Part shown: piece by piece, positions 5,468 to 5,768 of the stretch
How the letters are laid out: each line of letters begins with the position of its first letter
How positions within the stretch are numbered: position 1 is the first letter of the stretch
DNA from: Bacillota bacterium
GTDB taxonomy: Bacteria; Bacillota; Clostridia; Lutisporales; Lutisporaceae
Reading direction: 5' to 3'
NCBI GenBank assembly: GCA_023405875.1
Contig: JAEXXN010000479.1
Span: 1-5,768 of the forward strand
DNA length: 5,768 nucleotides
Position numbers and translations under genes: made by a program
The notes under the pieces: generated by a model
Told to the model about the DNA's origin: nothing
What the model saw: the letters and a program-made list of their open reading frames with translations, nothing else
Database searches by the model: none

Positions 5468-5503
5468 ATCCTGTTAATGGCCGGGCTTGTGACGCCACAG
5501 GAT
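5468..5503 (+). other. Hairpin in the leader of the DNRLRE gene
   Basis: ATCCTGT (5468-5474) and ACAGGAT (5497-5503) are perfect 7-bp complements. GGC (5479-5481) and GCC (5494-5496) continue the stem after a TAAT bulge, with a CGGGCTTGTGAC loop. No U-run follows, so it is not a terminator; it may be leader structure or chance. Around it, the 5400-5593 stretch has no gene. I found no convincing sigma-A or sporulation-sigma promoter for the plus-strand gene and no known riboswitch motif. Confidence 0.3.
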
Positions 5504-5593
5504 CAAATAGCAAAGGAATCGTGAATAAGGTGTAGCAAATATTATTTTCAGGAATATATAGGTAGTGGGACAAGGACTAAAAAGATTATTCAG

Positions 5594-5601
5594 AAAGGAG
5601 G
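5594..5601 (+). promoter_or_regulatory. Strong ribosome binding site of the DNRLRE gene
   Basis: AAAGGAGG lies 7 nt before the TTG at 5609. It is the best such site in the window and fixes this non-ATG start, because no in-frame ATG is visible in the 53 codons that follow. Confidence 0.8.
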
Positions 5602-5608
5602 GGTAAGC

Positions 5609-5768
5609 TTGAGTATATTATCCTTGACCCCAATTGATGCGACAATTGTATCCCTGCTTCAACCGAACCAGAATTTTGGTCCGCAAGAAAATCTCCTTGT
5701 GGGTAGGTCTGCAACACCCGGTGATGTTTTTAGAAGCCTTCTGCAATTTGATTTGAGCCCAATTCCTG
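5609..5768 (+). CDS. DNRLRE-domain protein, N-terminal fragment (continues beyond window)
   Basis: Only 53 codons are visible. They read like the first beta-sandwich strands of a DNRLRE domain: LTPIDATIVS (6-15), then QPNQNFGPQENLLVGRS (18-34), then FRSLLQFDLSPIP (41-53). The usual form of this domain has an asparagine/glycine turn, a L-V-G strand, then a R-x-x-L-x-F-D-L-S strand, all present here. Such domains occur in extracellular, surface or spore-associated proteins and are thought to bind carbohydrate or have a structural role. There is no signal peptide: the domain starts at about residue 4, so export, if any, must use another route, or the protein is deposited on the spore from the mother cell (a guess). 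The TTG start is supported by AAAGGAGG 7 nt upstream. It is divergent from the padR operon across 287 nt. Confidence 0.82.
   Translation, partial: MSILSLTPIDATIVSLLQPNQNFGPQENLLVGRSATPGDVFRSLLQFDLSPIP

Noticed and set aside
5400..5593. c-di-GMP, cobalamin or other known riboswitch before the DNRLRE gene
   Set aside because: I compared the conserved cores I remember and found no match; the hairpin alone is not enough.
1..5768. Mobile element, CRISPR array, tRNA or rRNA
   Set aside because: No transposase or integrase reading frame, no regularly spaced repeats and no cloverleaf or rRNA-like sequence were seen on either strand.

Overview
The window looks like a chromosomal segment of a low-to-mid GC Gram-positive bacterium, most probably a member of the Clostridia. 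The grounds are strong GGAGG-type ribosome binding sites before nearly every gene, frequent TTG starts, sigma-A-type promoters, a PadR regulator paired with a small membrane protein, a bacterial SNF-type transporter and a DNRLRE-repeat protein. These are judgements from the sequence; no database search was possible.

Layout: six of the seven genes lie on the minus strand; one lies on the plus strand at the right edge. From left to right: (1) the N-terminal 409 residues of a SecA-family ATPase that looks like a divergent paralogue rather than the housekeeping SecA, cut by the window edge (1-1229); (2) a 111-residue hydrophobic protein of unknown function directly upstream of it (1295-1630); (3) a hairpin terminator, then a complete 452-residue sodium:neurotransmitter-symporter family (SNF/NSS) transporter (1822-3180) with its own promoter and a leader of about 155 nt; (4) two hairpins, the second with a U-tract, ending a class I SAM-dependent methyltransferase gene (3518-4186); (5) a two-gene operon of a PadR-family repressor (4968-5321) and a four-helix membrane protein with a cytoplasmic helical N-terminus (4316-4993), overlapping by 26 nt; (6) on the plus strand, the first 53 codons of a DNRLRE-domain protein (5609 to the edge), divergent from padR.

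The clearest regulatory signal is upstream of padR. A TTGACA-17-TACAAT promoter has its -10 box inside a 46-bp, nearly perfect inverted repeat built from two opposed copies of a TATATTGYAATACAT-type element, so padR very likely represses itself and the membrane gene. The other genes appear to be separate transcription units and show no obvious shared pathway. I see no mobile element, CRISPR array, tRNA or rRNA. The most unusual points are the divergent SecA paralogue, substitutions at expected sodium-site positions of the transporter, the doubled PadR operator, and two genes in which an out-of-frame ATG lies between the ribosome binding site and a TTG start.
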